Positions 1 through 8,010 of a stretch of DNA of 57,691 nucleotides are shown here, one piece after another. Every line of letters begins with the position of its first letter. Position 1 is the stretch's first letter. A model generated the notes under the pieces. That model had not been told where the DNA came from and did not search any database. It saw only the letters and a list, made by a program, of their open reading frames with translations. Both the position numbers and the translations under genes were made by a program. The stretch is from assembly GCA_023268715.1 (NCBI GenBank), contig JALRLV010000004.1, forward strand, positions 90,786-148,476. The letters run 5' to 3'. The stretch is from Candidatus Thalassarchaeaceae archaeon. GTDB lineage: Archaea; Thermoplasmatota; Poseidoniia; Poseidoniales; Thalassarchaeaceae.

Positions 1-33
1 ATGGAATCCTATGAATGAAGGGCATGCCCACGA

Positions 34-849
34 TCACTCTCGCTGGTTGCGTAGTAATTCCGATACAATTTTTGAAGAAATTGGCGAGGACGGAGAAGAT
101 AACCAGTCCAAATAGCGTTCATCGATATTCTGCAATTCTTGTAGCGTCCGACCCTTGTGTTTTCCGAAGGCGATAACGATTCCTTGATCTGAATGTCGCA
201 ATCTTCCGTTCGTACCATCGACCGGCTCCAAATCTACCAAACTAGGGCCTAAACGATCGCTCTTATCTCGTCTTCCGGATAACATATCTTGTAGTTCATC
301 CAGCCCTCCTCGGAATTGATTTGGATGATTTTGCATCATCGACCAAAGTAACAGTAGGGTTGCTCCTGCATCGGCGTCAGCACTGTGCGCTCTGCCAATT
401 GTGATATCGTAACGCGCGCAAAGAGAACCCAAGGCGTGCCGACCGGGAATTTTCAATTTTCTTGCCAAGGTTAGTGTATCGATTATTGCTCTTGGAACGG
501 GGGTTTCAAACCCAGCTCTCATACATTCCAACTCAAGAAACCTCCAATCAAATCTCGAAACATTGTGTCCAACGATTACCGCGTCAGAAATCAATTTGAT
601 TAATTCGGGAAGATGCTCAGAAAACTCACTTTCTCCCCTAACATCGTCGTCGGTAATTCCGTGCACTCGAGAAGATTCAGGAGGTATAGAGCGACGAGGA
701 TTTACCAGAGAAGTTTTGTTGATATGAGAACCATCAACGTCACTACCAATCAATGCATATTGCACAATACGGTCGCTTCGAGGGCTCAATCCTGTGGTCT
801 CTAGGTCGAAACCGAGAACTCTGTACCCGGTTAGCATACCCCCGACCAT
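34..849 (-). CDS. DEDDh 3'-5' exonuclease (DnaQ-like) with C-terminal DUF3820-like domain
   Basis: Predicted 271-aa exonuclease of the DNA polymerase III epsilon/RNase T superfamily, which removes nucleotides from 3' ends during repair or RNA trimming. Seen: motif I FDLETTG near residue 15, a motif II region with GHNVSRFD near 94-101, and motif III with HSADADA near 155, giving the DEDDh set. Residues ~225-260 (FGKHKGRTL...YLDWL) resemble the small DUF3820 domain often attached to such exonucleases. The start is the ATG at 849; an ATG at 837 would give a protein four residues shorter. It is divergent from the PKD lipoprotein. The exact substrate cannot be told from sequence. Confidence 0.85.
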   Translation of the reverse strand: MVGGMLTGYRVLGFDLETTGLSPRSDRIVQYALIGSDVDGSHINKTSLVNPRRSIPPESSRVHGITDDDVRGESEFSEHLPELIKLISDAVIVGHNVSRFDWRFLELECMRAGFETPVPRAIIDTLTLARKLKIPGRHALGSLCARYDITIGRAHSADADAGATLLLLWSMMQNHPNQFRGGLDELQDMLSGRRDKSDRLGPSLVDLEPVDGTNGRLRHSDQGIVIAFGKHKGRTLQELQNIDERYLDWLSSPSSPISSKIVSELLRNQRE

Positions 850-940
850 GACTTCACGGATGAAAGACCCTCCTTGAACTTCATTGGTAATCGGAATTAT
901 TCCGTCATACCTATTTGTCTCTCTCTACGCCATTTGTATA

Positions 941-2125
941 ATGGGGTTACAAGCCGGACGAGCCGTATCGCTATCGGTCTTACTCTTGTTTACCGCTTTA
1001 GCAGGATGCACCGGCTTGGCATCAACAACTCCAATTGCGGAAATATCAGCGGATCAAACATCGATTAACCTAGGTGAATCAGTAAATTTTGATGCTAGAT
1101 CTTCGAGTACGCCATCGCCTACAATTATTGACGAGTATGTTTGGGATTTTGGCGATGGAGAACAGAAGACCACTACTACTGGTATCGCTTTCCACACTTT
1201 CAATCAAGCCGGAAACCATGATGTTGAAGTTGTTGTATTCAACGATCGTGGAGAGAGCGATAGAGCATCGATAACCATATTCGTAAATTCACCACCAATC
1301 ATCGTAATCGAGAAACCTGGTTATGTCCGTACAAATCAGACCGCTACTATTGATGCCTCAGCATCCTATGATTTCGAAGGCGGAGGTGTCGAATTCATTT
1401 GGGATCTAGACCTTGGATTCGATAGGAATGGAGATGGAGATCCAACCAATGATGCAGATTCAACCTCGTCTTCGGTTCAAGTCATGTACTCAAATTCTGG
1501 AAATCAAACAGGTTCGCTTACTGTGGTTGACGATAACGGAGCCACAAGTACAGAAATTTGGAGCTTGATGGTAGTAAGTAGAATGTTCAATGTGGTTTGG
1601 GAAGAACAACATGTAAATTACGAATGGTCAGGATATACCGAACAGGGTGAAAGTACAACACACCAACATATTCCCGGACAAATAGGTTCTCGAACAATTG
1701 GCGCTAGAATTATTCAGGTCAATGCAACTTTGGTTCTCGATAGAGATTTACTCCCAATTCAATGGCCAGAAGATAATTTCACACTCCGAGTAAATATTCC
1801 AATGACTGGTTGGAGCACAAGTTCTCAGACTTCTCATGATAATATTACACTAAATGCAACTGCTAGTATAGACATGGGCAACTTGAATCCATGGCCGGAT
1901 AGCGGATATACAGTAAGCGCTGATAGTTCTGATAGCCTAGAACAATCACTTCTCAACGAAGCTGGTGCGAGATTCGGGCAAGGGGAATGGATTTGGGTAA
2001 TTACAGCGGATGAATGCGACCCAGACATTCTAGTTGATGAAGTAGATCCAGACTCTGGGAATGACTGGACACTAACCATAGATTACACCATACTCGTTCC
2101 TAGGGTCAGCGAAGTCACAGCATAA
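941..2125 (+). CDS. PKD-domain surface lipoprotein
   Basis: A 394-aa secreted lipoprotein of unknown binding role. The ATG at 941 gives a clean signal peptide with lipobox LAGC (Cys23); an in-frame upstream start at 884 would put 19 extra residues before it and is less likely. Residues ~28-115 form a PKD (Ig-like beta) domain with the diagnostic WDFGDG motif. Residues ~118-210 look like a second, less typical PKD unit with an acidic, possibly Ca-binding DRNGDGDPTND stretch. The remaining ~180 residues are unrecognised and beta-rich. PKD domains usually mediate protein or polysaccharide contacts at the cell surface, so this is probably a surface-exposed adhesion or substrate-binding protein. 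Confidence 0.75.
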   Translation: MGLQAGRAVSLSVLLLFTALAGCTGLASTTPIAEISADQTSINLGESVNFDARSSSTPSPTIIDEYVWDFGDGEQKTTTTGIAFHTFNQAGNHDVEVVVFNDRGESDRASITIFVNSPPIIVIEKPGYVRTNQTATIDASASYDFEGGGVEFIWDLDLGFDRNGDGDPTNDADSTSSSVQVMYSNSGNQTGSLTVVDDNGATSTEIWSLMVVSRMFNVVWEEQHVNYEWSGYTEQGESTTHQHIPGQIGSRTIGARIIQVNATLVLDRDLLPIQWPEDNFTLRVNIPMTGWSTSSQTSHDNITLNATASIDMGNLNPWPDSGYTVSADSSDSLEQSLLNEAGARFGQGEWIWVITADECDPDILVDEVDPDSGNDWTLTIDYTILVPRVSEVTA

Positions 2126-2179
2126 TCTCTCATTTCCTATGGATAAGGCCTTTCAACCCAAAGCGATTGGAAGGCTTCG

Positions 2180-2530
2180 ATGGTACGTTCAATCGAAGTC
2201 AAGAAGGCCTCGGTAAGGGATCGACTGATTGTCGATGTTGATGTCTTAATGAACGAACCAAACGACTTCGACTTCTCTCCTCGGGCAAGCATGGAAGGTA
2301 ATACTTTGAGCATTACAAATGCCGGCGATGAAGCAGGCGGCAGCATCGACTTGGATGACGACCAAATGATTGCAGCAGAAAGAGATCGCATGGTTGAGTT
2401 AAGGGTAAAATTCTCAGTTGAGGGTATGCATGGAACCCTAACTCACAAGACAACGATTGTCAGAACGGGTCCCAATGCAAAAAAGTTGGCTGAACCTCGT
2501 TGGAAGACGGTACTTCCTCTACGAATGTGA
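2180..2530 (+). CDS. Hypothetical small protein (116 aa)
   Basis: Not recognised. The protein is charged, without signal peptide or membrane segment, and its alternation of hydrophobic and polar residues suggests a mostly beta fold. The ATG at 2180 lies 54 bases after the PKD lipoprotein on the same strand, so the two may be co-transcribed. It is retained as a gene because its composition matches the neighbours and no better reading exists on the other strand. No function is proposed. Confidence 0.55.
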   Translation: MVRSIEVKKASVRDRLIVDVDVLMNEPNDFDFSPRASMEGNTLSITNAGDEAGGSIDLDDDQMIAAERDRMVELRVKFSVEGMHGTLTHKTTIVRTGPNAKKLAEPRWKTVLPLRM

Positions 2531-2771
2531 AGTGTTTATCAAAAACCATCTCCCAAGTCACAATCCCGAGCTATTTGGGAGGTGACGATTTTCAATTCTG
2601 AAGAACAGGAATTATTCGAGCGCCCAAGATTAGCTAAAGCCCAATCTATCGCCTTCCTCAATTCGGTTTGCAGGCATACCTCAGGTAGTAAACGGTATGA
2701 TGGCGATGAAATACACCCACGTAGAGTTACACCGTCGGAATTAAACCGAAGCAGTCGGTCGAAAACACGCT

Positions 2772-2848
2772 GGACCCATAGTGTAGCCTGGATATCACTG
2801 GGGCTTGCGGAGCCTCAAACCCGTGTTCGAATCGCGGTGGGTCCGCCA
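2772..2848 (+). tRNA. tRNA-Arg (anticodon GCG), CCA encoded
   Basis: A full cloverleaf can be drawn. The acceptor stem GGACCCA (2772-2778) pairs with TGGGTCC (2838-2844), with discriminator G at 2845. The anticodon stem GGGGC/GCCTC (one G-U pair) encloses the loop TTGCGGA, giving anticodon GCG at 2807-2809, which reads CGC and CGU arginine codons. The T arm CCGTG-TTCGAAT-CGCGG is standard. The D stem has three good pairs (GTG/CAC) with GG in the loop. The 3' CCA is encoded at 2846-2848. The variable loop is four bases and no intron is present. It lies upstream of the esterase lipoprotein, whose start is 68 bases later. Confidence 0.93.
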
Positions 2849-2915
2849 CCTTAACCGGATTGTGGCAACTTTTCCCGATACAACACTACATAACGGAAAT
2901 AACTCAGGTAGTTAC

Positions 2916-3971
2916 ATGCGATGTGTAGCGCTAGCTCTGACTATTCTACTAATTTCGTTCAGTTTTGCAGGATGTACCTCAGGCACAGAGCCAGTTAATT
3001 CCGAGGACGAAATTTCAGATAATGAAAGGGAAGATGTACTTGAAGAGACCAATGAGTCTACTACCATTACCTTAGAAGATTGCGAAGATAGAGGCGGAAC
3101 ATGGATCGAGGAAAGAGAAGAGTGTTCTTTCGATTCAGACAAACCAGAAGAAGAGACTGAGCGACCGGAAGAAGAGACCGGACCAATCGCTGTCCCGCCG
3201 TGTAGTGTAACCGCCACAGAGGGGCTCAATCGAACAATTAACCCATCTTCATGGCCCGTGATTGAAGCCGGTCAATGGCTTGCAGTCGATGGCTTAACAG
3301 ATATTTCATACGCCACGACTGAATTAGACAATGAATCCGAAACTGTCGTCGATGAACGCCTTGATTACCAGTGTGGATACACATATTCTGTAAAAGTTCC
3401 AGCCGGATATAACGCCAGTAATGAATACCCTCTATTCCTATATCTTCATGGTCAATTACTAGATTCAGTCTTCTTCAACAATATGATGACAAATAACTTT
3501 CATGTTCCGGATGATGACAAATACATTATCGTAAGGCCCTCAAAATTGGAACCTGATTGGGATCCAAAAAAGGCCCTTGATGTACTTGAAGACGTCAAAG
3601 CCAACATGAATGTTGACGATGATAGAGTCTACCTCACCGGTTTGAGTATGGGTGGTCGAGGTACCTTCATTGTGGCAGCTGCTCTGCCGGATTACTTCGC
3701 AGCAATTATGCCACTATCACCTCATCATGAGCCATACTCCTACCTTCCACTCGCTGAGGATGTGGCTCACCTACCTGTTTGGATGAGTCACGGAACAAAT
3801 GATAGCACATCTTCCTACGATATGGCAGCACAGATGGCTGAGAATCTGACTAATTTGGGCGCAGAAATAGAATTCCAAACAGTAGTTGGTGGAGAACACG
3901 GCGGCTGGTTTGCAATCTATTCAGATCCAGAAATAATGCAATGGATGCTTTCCCATACCAGAGGCCAGTAA
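2916..3971 (+). CDS. Alpha/beta-hydrolase lipoprotein (PHB-depolymerase/predicted-peptidase type esterase)
   Basis: A 351-aa lipid-anchored hydrolase. The start at ATG 2916 gives a short signal peptide with lipobox FAGC (Cys20); the open frame upstream runs back through the tRNA and is not coding. An acidic, low-complexity linker (~25-90) precedes the catalytic domain. The nucleophile elbow is GLSMGG (Ser244), with a likely acid in HGTND (Asp296) and catalytic His in EHGG (His328). The fold and order match the Esterase D/PHB-depolymerase-like 'predicted peptidase' family. It would act outside the cell on ester or amide substrates, such as polymer-derived esters; the true substrate is unknown. 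Confidence 0.8.
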   Translation: MRCVALALTILLISFSFAGCTSGTEPVNSEDEISDNEREDVLEETNESTTITLEDCEDRGGTWIEEREECSFDSDKPEEETERPEEETGPIAVPPCSVTATEGLNRTINPSSWPVIEAGQWLAVDGLTDISYATTELDNESETVVDERLDYQCGYTYSVKVPAGYNASNEYPLFLYLHGQLLDSVFFNNMMTNNFHVPDDDKYIIVRPSKLEPDWDPKKALDVLEDVKANMNVDDDRVYLTGLSMGGRGTFIVAAALPDYFAAIMPLSPHHEPYSYLPLAEDVAHLPVWMSHGTNDSTSSYDMAAQMAENLTNLGAEIEFQTVVGGEHGGWFAIYSDPEIMQWMLSHTRGQ

Positions 3972-4014
3972 TCACAATCCGGCATCTTCATTTCATTGTC
4001 GTCTATGGCCATCC

Positions 4015-4431
4015 ATGGCTTTCACCTCCAGCAGACGAGTCGATTTCCCAATGGTCGATATGGCCAAGATAGTCTACTACCCCCAATTTTGGGACTTAGC
4101 TCACAGATTTTATGAAGAATCTTGGGAGTACTCATGTGGAATGCATTACAATGAGATTTTGAATGAGCATAACATTGGATTTCCACTAGTTCACTCAGAG
4201 GCAAACTTCCATCACCCTTTAGCCTACGGTGACATAGTCGAATGTACAATCACAGTTCCCAATATTGGAGAGACTTCAATCACTTGGAGAATTGAATTTA
4301 GAAATCAAGATAGAACTCTTTGTTGGTCTGCAGACCAAGTTACAGTCTGTGTCGATATGAGTGATGTAAAAAAGAAGGTTTCAGTTCCTAACTGGATGAG
4401 GGAAAGTCTCTCAAAAATGACTCCAAACTAA
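4015..4431 (+). CDS. Acyl-CoA thioesterase, 4HBT hot-dog family
   Basis: A 138-aa single-domain hot-dog protein of the 4-hydroxybenzoyl-CoA thioesterase/YbgC type, expected to hydrolyse an acyl-CoA in the cytoplasm. Seen: an N-terminal beta strand followed by the VDMAKIVYYPQFWD segment, where the family has its catalytic Asp and the start of the long helix, then the alternating strands of the hot-dog sheet. Length is typical. Its stop almost touches the stop of the convergent pentapeptide gene, with the 8-base palindrome AATGCATT (4430-4437) between them. The acyl chain it acts on is unknown. Confidence 0.8.
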   Translation: MAFTSSRRVDFPMVDMAKIVYYPQFWDLAHRFYEESWEYSCGMHYNEILNEHNIGFPLVHSEANFHHPLAYGDIVECTITVPNIGETSITWRIEFRNQDRTLCWSADQVTVCVDMSDVKKKVSVPNWMRESLSKMTPN

Positions 4432-4436
4432 TGCAT

Positions 4437-4838
4437 TCAAGGTTTCGGCCACTTCTTTCCAAGTGCGGTACGTAGATCATCATCCATAGTCGCATCCCAC
4501 CAATTAGCATCTCTCCAGATAGCATAGCGCCCTCTTATTCCTCGTAGATCAGCCTCGTCAAGGCGGCACCGTTGAAAATTTGACAGATTCATTCGTGCCT
4601 TGACGAAACTCGCCCCACGCATATCTGCATCATCAAATGCGGCTTTCATCAAATTAGCACGCTTGAATGAAGCCTTACGAAGATCAGCACCCGACAAATC
4701 GGCACCTTCCAAGTCAGCCCCATCAAAAACAGCCCTTCGAAGGTTAGCGCCCGATAGATCAATACCACGAAGATCTGCTCCGACATGAGAGGTAAAAGAC
4801 CAATCCTTTGGTCCTTCATCGATACCCTCATCGCTCAC
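4437..4838 (-). CDS. Pentapeptide-repeat protein
   Basis: A 133-aa cytoplasmic protein. Residues ~20-105 are about sixteen consecutive A(D/N)LXX-type pentapeptides, which fold as a right-handed quadrilateral beta-helix. The last 20 residues are not repeats. Known pentapeptide proteins include gyrase-protecting DNA mimics (Qnr, MfpA), but many have no known role and this one is short. Its ATG overlaps the stop of the upstream 190-aa gene by four bases (ATGA), so the two are translationally coupled and probably act together. Confidence 0.85.
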   Translation of the reverse strand: MSDEGIDEGPKDWSFTSHVGADLRGIDLSGANLRRAVFDGADLEGADLSGADLRKASFKRANLMKAAFDDADMRGASFVKARMNLSNFQRCRLDEADLRGIRGRYAIWRDANWWDATMDDDLRTALGKKWPKP

Positions 4839-5380
4839 GAAGAAAGCCTCTCAAGGTAATCTCTACCAGCGTCTGTAAGTATCACAAATCGATTCTTATC
4901 AGTCCCGGGTGGAAAGGTCAGCAGCGCAGGTCGCCCTCTGGATGCGGAATCTTCCAACATTCTATTGATGTATAGAGAAACGTTCCACTTTTCTAACTCC
5001 TCATCTGTCCAACGGCCAGAATCCTCAATCAATTTCTTCACTTCTCGAGGAGGTGTGTTATCTTCTTTTTCAACAGATCGTAGATAGTGAATGGCTGCTA
5101 GAATAACATCTCCTGTTCTGTAGATATTACAATTATCAATCAGTCTTCTAAACGCAGAACCTCGTTCTGGCACTCCGGTTTCACTTAGGGACTGACGCGC
5201 AGCGTCAATGGCATCTTGTCTAGCAGATCGAATTTTCGAAAGGGCTGAAGCCCACGTGTCCTGTTCCTTGAGTTTCAGCCACGAATCATTCACTTCACGA
5301 GCAGATCCTGTCAAATCTACTTCTGTCGAACCGACTCTGATAATGATTCTTCCAATGTCGCCGTTATCTTCCTCAGACAT
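4835..5380 (-). CDS. Hypothetical protein, possible C-terminal winged helix
   Basis: Not recognised. About 181 aa from the ATG at 5380 (an upstream in-frame start at 5407 would add nine residues). The N-terminal ~30 residues look like two beta strands (IIIRVGSTEVDL), followed by a helical middle. The last ~90 residues read like a helix-turn-helix or winged-helix domain ending in a conserved-looking strand and helix (FVILTDAGRDYLERL). It is the first gene of a two-gene unit with the pentapeptide protein. A DNA- or protein-binding regulator is possible but unproven. Confidence 0.6.
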   Translation of the reverse strand: MSEEDNGDIGRIIIRVGSTEVDLTGSAREVNDSWLKLKEQDTWASALSKIRSARQDAIDAARQSLSETGVPERGSAFRRLIDNCNIYRTGDVILAAIHYLRSVEKEDNTPPREVKKLIEDSGRWTDEELEKWNVSLYINRMLEDSASRGRPALLTFPPGTDKNRFVILTDAGRDYLERLSS

Positions 5381-5519
5381 ATTACCGAGTCTTCGATTAA
5401 TCACCAATTGATAAAATAATCCTCAAAATAATATCAGAAACATTGGTGGATATTGTTGCGTTATTCAACATCACTTGTAACCGTTTGATTCAAGACTCTC
5501 CGACATCAGCCGGTGTTTG

Positions 5520-6290
5520 ATGGCCACACACGACAACTCGGGTTACCCTTTGGTTCTGCACTCTTCAGCCGATCCAACAACCCTTGGTGGCACGGCAATT
5601 TGTGGCTTTTCAACAGTCGGTTCGGTTGGAGTGATTGCGATGTCTCACATCATTCAGACACTTGACCTAGACCCTATGGGGACAGTATTACATCCGGAGT
5701 TTCCGGCAATCGCTCTAATTCATGAATCAGTGCCAAAACATCCAGTTAGAGTCTATCAGGGCGATGGACTAGGGATATTCATTGCAGAAATCCAATTTCC
5801 TCCTCAAAACGATGTCCACTTCGGCGAGACTGTACTAGAGTGGTTCACGAAGGGAGGTTTTGACAGATTGATTGTAATTGACGGGGTCGTCAGTAATGAG
5901 TTGGGAATCAAGGAAGAAAGTGATCTGTGGGGTGTTTCCTCAACTGCAATAGGGCGGGATGCCCTCGATAACTCAAACATCCAGCGTATCCAACAAGGAA
6001 TCGTTTCTGGAATCTCAGGCTACCTAATTGCTGAAGGCGAGCGCAGAGGCTTAGACGTCACCGCGCTTCTAGCAGAATGTAATCCAATGTACCCAGATGC
6101 GCGAGCCGCATTATTGGCAATCGAGGGTGTTTGCGACTTGATAGACATGGAAATACCAGTCAAAGGACTTCTTGAAGACGCTCGCGCTATAGAAGAAAGA
6201 GTCCGTGAAGCATTTGAGCGAGCGCAAGCAAACGCTCTACCAGCACCCGAAGACCAAGATGACGACGATGAAGTCAGAATGGTTTACTGA
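5520..6290 (+). CDS. PAC2-family proteasome assembly chaperone
   Basis: A 256-aa homologue of the archaeal PAC2 family (COG1938; PbaA/PbaB-like), proteins that help proteasome assembly or form ATP-independent chaperone-like complexes. Seen: the N-terminal half with GTAICGFSTVGSVGVIA, the central YQGDG and RLIVIDGV segments, and the SGISGYLI region typical of the family, then a helical C-terminus ending in an acidic tail. The ATG at 5520 is chosen over a TTG three bases upstream. It converges with the Nfu gene; both stops are in one hairpin (6283-6304). No proteasome gene is in the window. Confidence 0.8.
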   Translation: MATHDNSGYPLVLHSSADPTTLGGTAICGFSTVGSVGVIAMSHIIQTLDLDPMGTVLHPEFPAIALIHESVPKHPVRVYQGDGLGIFIAEIQFPPQNDVHFGETVLEWFTKGGFDRLIVIDGVVSNELGIKEESDLWGVSSTAIGRDALDNSNIQRIQQGIVSGISGYLIAEGERRGLDVTALLAECNPMYPDARAALLAIEGVCDLIDMEIPVKGLLEDARAIEERVREAFERAQANALPAPEDQDDDDEVRMVY

Positions 6291-6304
6291 TTACTTTCAG
6301 TAAA
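6283..6304. terminator. Bidirectional hairpin spanning two convergent stop codons
   Basis: TTTACTGA (6283-6290) is a perfect inverted repeat of TCAGTAAA (6297-6304) around a six-base loop. The inner end of each arm is the stop codon of one convergent gene (PAC2 TGA, Nfu TGA). A terminator role in both directions is inferred from position and symmetry. Confidence 0.55.
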
Positions 6305-6857
6305 ACGGATTTGTACCCGCTGCGTGATCTGTTGAATCGATGACCTCGACAATTTCAGGAACCTTTTCCTTAATCATCACCTCAACGCCCTGCTTGAGTG
6401 TGACATCTGCCATTCCGCATCCTTGACACCCTCCTCCAAAGGCAATTATTGCCTTGTTTTCGTCAACTCCTACAAGTTCGACAACACCTCCGTGGCTGGC
6501 AACTGCTGGATTGACTTCGTTGTTGATGATTTCAGCAACTTTCTGAGATAATTCATCCACCCACATTGGATTTGGATTTTCGAAAGAGAATCCACCACCC
6601 ATCAAGGTCTCCTTAAAATCGAGAGTTGAACCATCTAGATACTGAACACTGCGAGCAGCGATTCGAACTGTTATTCCGTCAACCTCGTTGATGTAGTCAT
6701 CTTCCGAGCCTCCGTCAGCAGCAACGAATTGCAAATCATACTGGAAACCTTTCGGCCCCCTGCCAACGATTTCCACGCGCAACGACAATTCTCCTTGGTC
6801 AGCCTGCTCCGCGAATGAGTCGAGCATTTCACGAGCTTTTGGCGTAATGGCTAGCAT
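6297..6857 (-). CDS. Nfu-type Fe-S cluster scaffold (IscA-like N-terminal plus NifU C-terminal domain)
   Basis: A 186-aa protein with the NfuA layout: an N-terminal degenerate A-type (HesB/IscA-like) domain, ~1-95, without the usual cysteines, and a C-terminal NifU domain (~105-180) with CQGC (Cys144, Cys147) in the conserved GGGCQGCGMADVTL context. Nfu proteins carry a 4Fe-4S cluster to target enzymes. The ATG at 6857 is preferred; a TTG at 6893 would add 12 residues. It is divergent from moaA, an Fe-S enzyme and plausible client. Confidence 0.88.
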   Translation of the reverse strand: MLAITPKAREMLDSFAEQADQGELSLRVEIVGRGPKGFQYDLQFVAADGGSEDDYINEVDGITVRIAARSVQYLDGSTLDFKETLMGGGFSFENPNPMWVDELSQKVAEIINNEVNPAVASHGGVVELVGVDENKAIIAFGGGCQGCGMADVTLKQGVEVMIKEKVPEIVEVIDSTDHAAGTNPFY

Positions 6858-7002
6858 GTCCTTCGCCCCTTTCAGACGGTCACCCGTCTTCAACCTGCGG
6901 GCGAGACGGTGCTAAACAAACTGAAACTAAAGGAGAAATCAACTCACAAAGTCTCCTAACCGCATCAGTAAGCCTTTGAGACATTGGGTCTGAGCATAAC
7001 TC

Positions 7003-8010
7003 ATGGCGCAGGAGGAGGTCACTGACCGACTAGGTAGGCAACTGCGTGACCTTCGTATATCGGTAACCGACAGGTGTAACTTTCGTTGCCCATACTGTAT
7101 GCCACGAGAAAGATTTGGCGATGACCATACTTTCCTTCCTAGGCGGGCGTTTCTTTCGTTTGATGAAATCGAAAAGGTAGTCAGGGCATGTGTTCCTCTA
7201 GGCTTAGATAAAGTCAGGTTAACCGGTGGAGAACCATTGCTAAGGCCCGATTTATCCGACTTAGTAAGCCGCTTATCTGACCTGGATATCGATATTGCCC
7301 TGACTACGAACGGTTCACTTCTTCGACGAAATGCCGAGGCTCTCGCTGAGGCTGGATTGAAACGAGTAACAATCAGCCTAGACGCAATTGACGAAGAAGT
7401 ACATCAGAAGATGAGTGATTCCTCAGTGACAGTATCTCAGATACTAGATGGAATAGAAGCCGCACGGGAAGTGGGCTTATCTCCAATCAAAGTGAATTGT
7501 GTAATCAGGAGAGGTGTAAATGAGGAACAAGCGGTAAAATTGGTTAATCATTTCAAAGCCACAGGAGTAATTGTACGCTTCATAGAATTCATGGACGTCG
7601 GTCGTACGAATGGTTGGACACTAGGGGAAGTTATCCCCAGTAGAGACCTCCTAAATCATCTGCAAAAGCAGTTTGATTTGGCCCCACTTGACTCCGAACG
7701 GTCCTCTGATGTAGCTGTACGATGGGGCCACTCAGATGGTTCGGGAGAAATCGGTTTGATTTCATCGGTCAGCGAACCATTCTGTGGGGATTGTGTCCGC
7801 GCTAGGATTTCTGCTGACGGCCGACTTTTTACCTGCCTGTTTGCTTCTGGAGGTCACGATCTAAGGGCACTAATCCACGATACAAATGGTGGCGACCTAA
7901 CCGCAGCGATTGCTGCGATATGGCAACGCCGTGCGGACCGATATTCCGAGTTGCGTTCAGAGGAAACCTCAGCGTTGCCAAGAATCGAAATGTCATATAT
8001 TGGAGGATGA
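7003..8010 (+). CDS. moaA: GTP 3',8-cyclase (MoaA), molybdenum cofactor synthesis
   Basis: A 335-aa radical SAM enzyme that converts GTP to 3',8-cyclo-7,8-dihydro-GTP, the first step of molybdopterin synthesis, in the cytoplasm. Seen: the radical SAM cluster motif C25-x3-C29-x2-C32 (CNFRCPYC), the SAM-binding LTGGEPLLR, the second cluster ligands C261, C264 and C278 (FCGDC...TC), and the C-terminal Gly-Gly pair needed for activity. The last 18 bases overlap the end of the convergent trm1 gene. No other Moco gene lies in the window. Confidence 0.96.
   Translation: MAQEEVTDRLGRQLRDLRISVTDRCNFRCPYCMPRERFGDDHTFLPRRAFLSFDEIEKVVRACVPLGLDKVRLTGGEPLLRPDLSDLVSRLSDLDIDIALTTNGSLLRRNAEALAEAGLKRVTISLDAIDEEVHQKMSDSSVTVSQILDGIEAAREVGLSPIKVNCVIRRGVNEEQAVKLVNHFKATGVIVRFIEFMDVGRTNGWTLGEVIPSRDLLNHLQKQFDLAPLDSERSSDVAVRWGHSDGSGEIGLISSVSEPFCGDCVRARISADGRLFTCLFASGGHDLRALIHDTNGGDLTAAIAAIWQRRADRYSELRSEETSALPRIEMSYIGG

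Noticed and set aside
2582-2854. A 90-codon open frame on the plus strand starting GTG after a GGGAGG
   Set aside because: Its last third runs through the tRNA-Arg gene, the protein has no recognisable pattern, and the frame is better explained as chance.
2805-2915. Upstream extension of the esterase lipoprotein frame
   Set aside because: It begins inside the tRNA anticodon loop; the ATG at 2916 gives a proper lipoprotein signal peptide.
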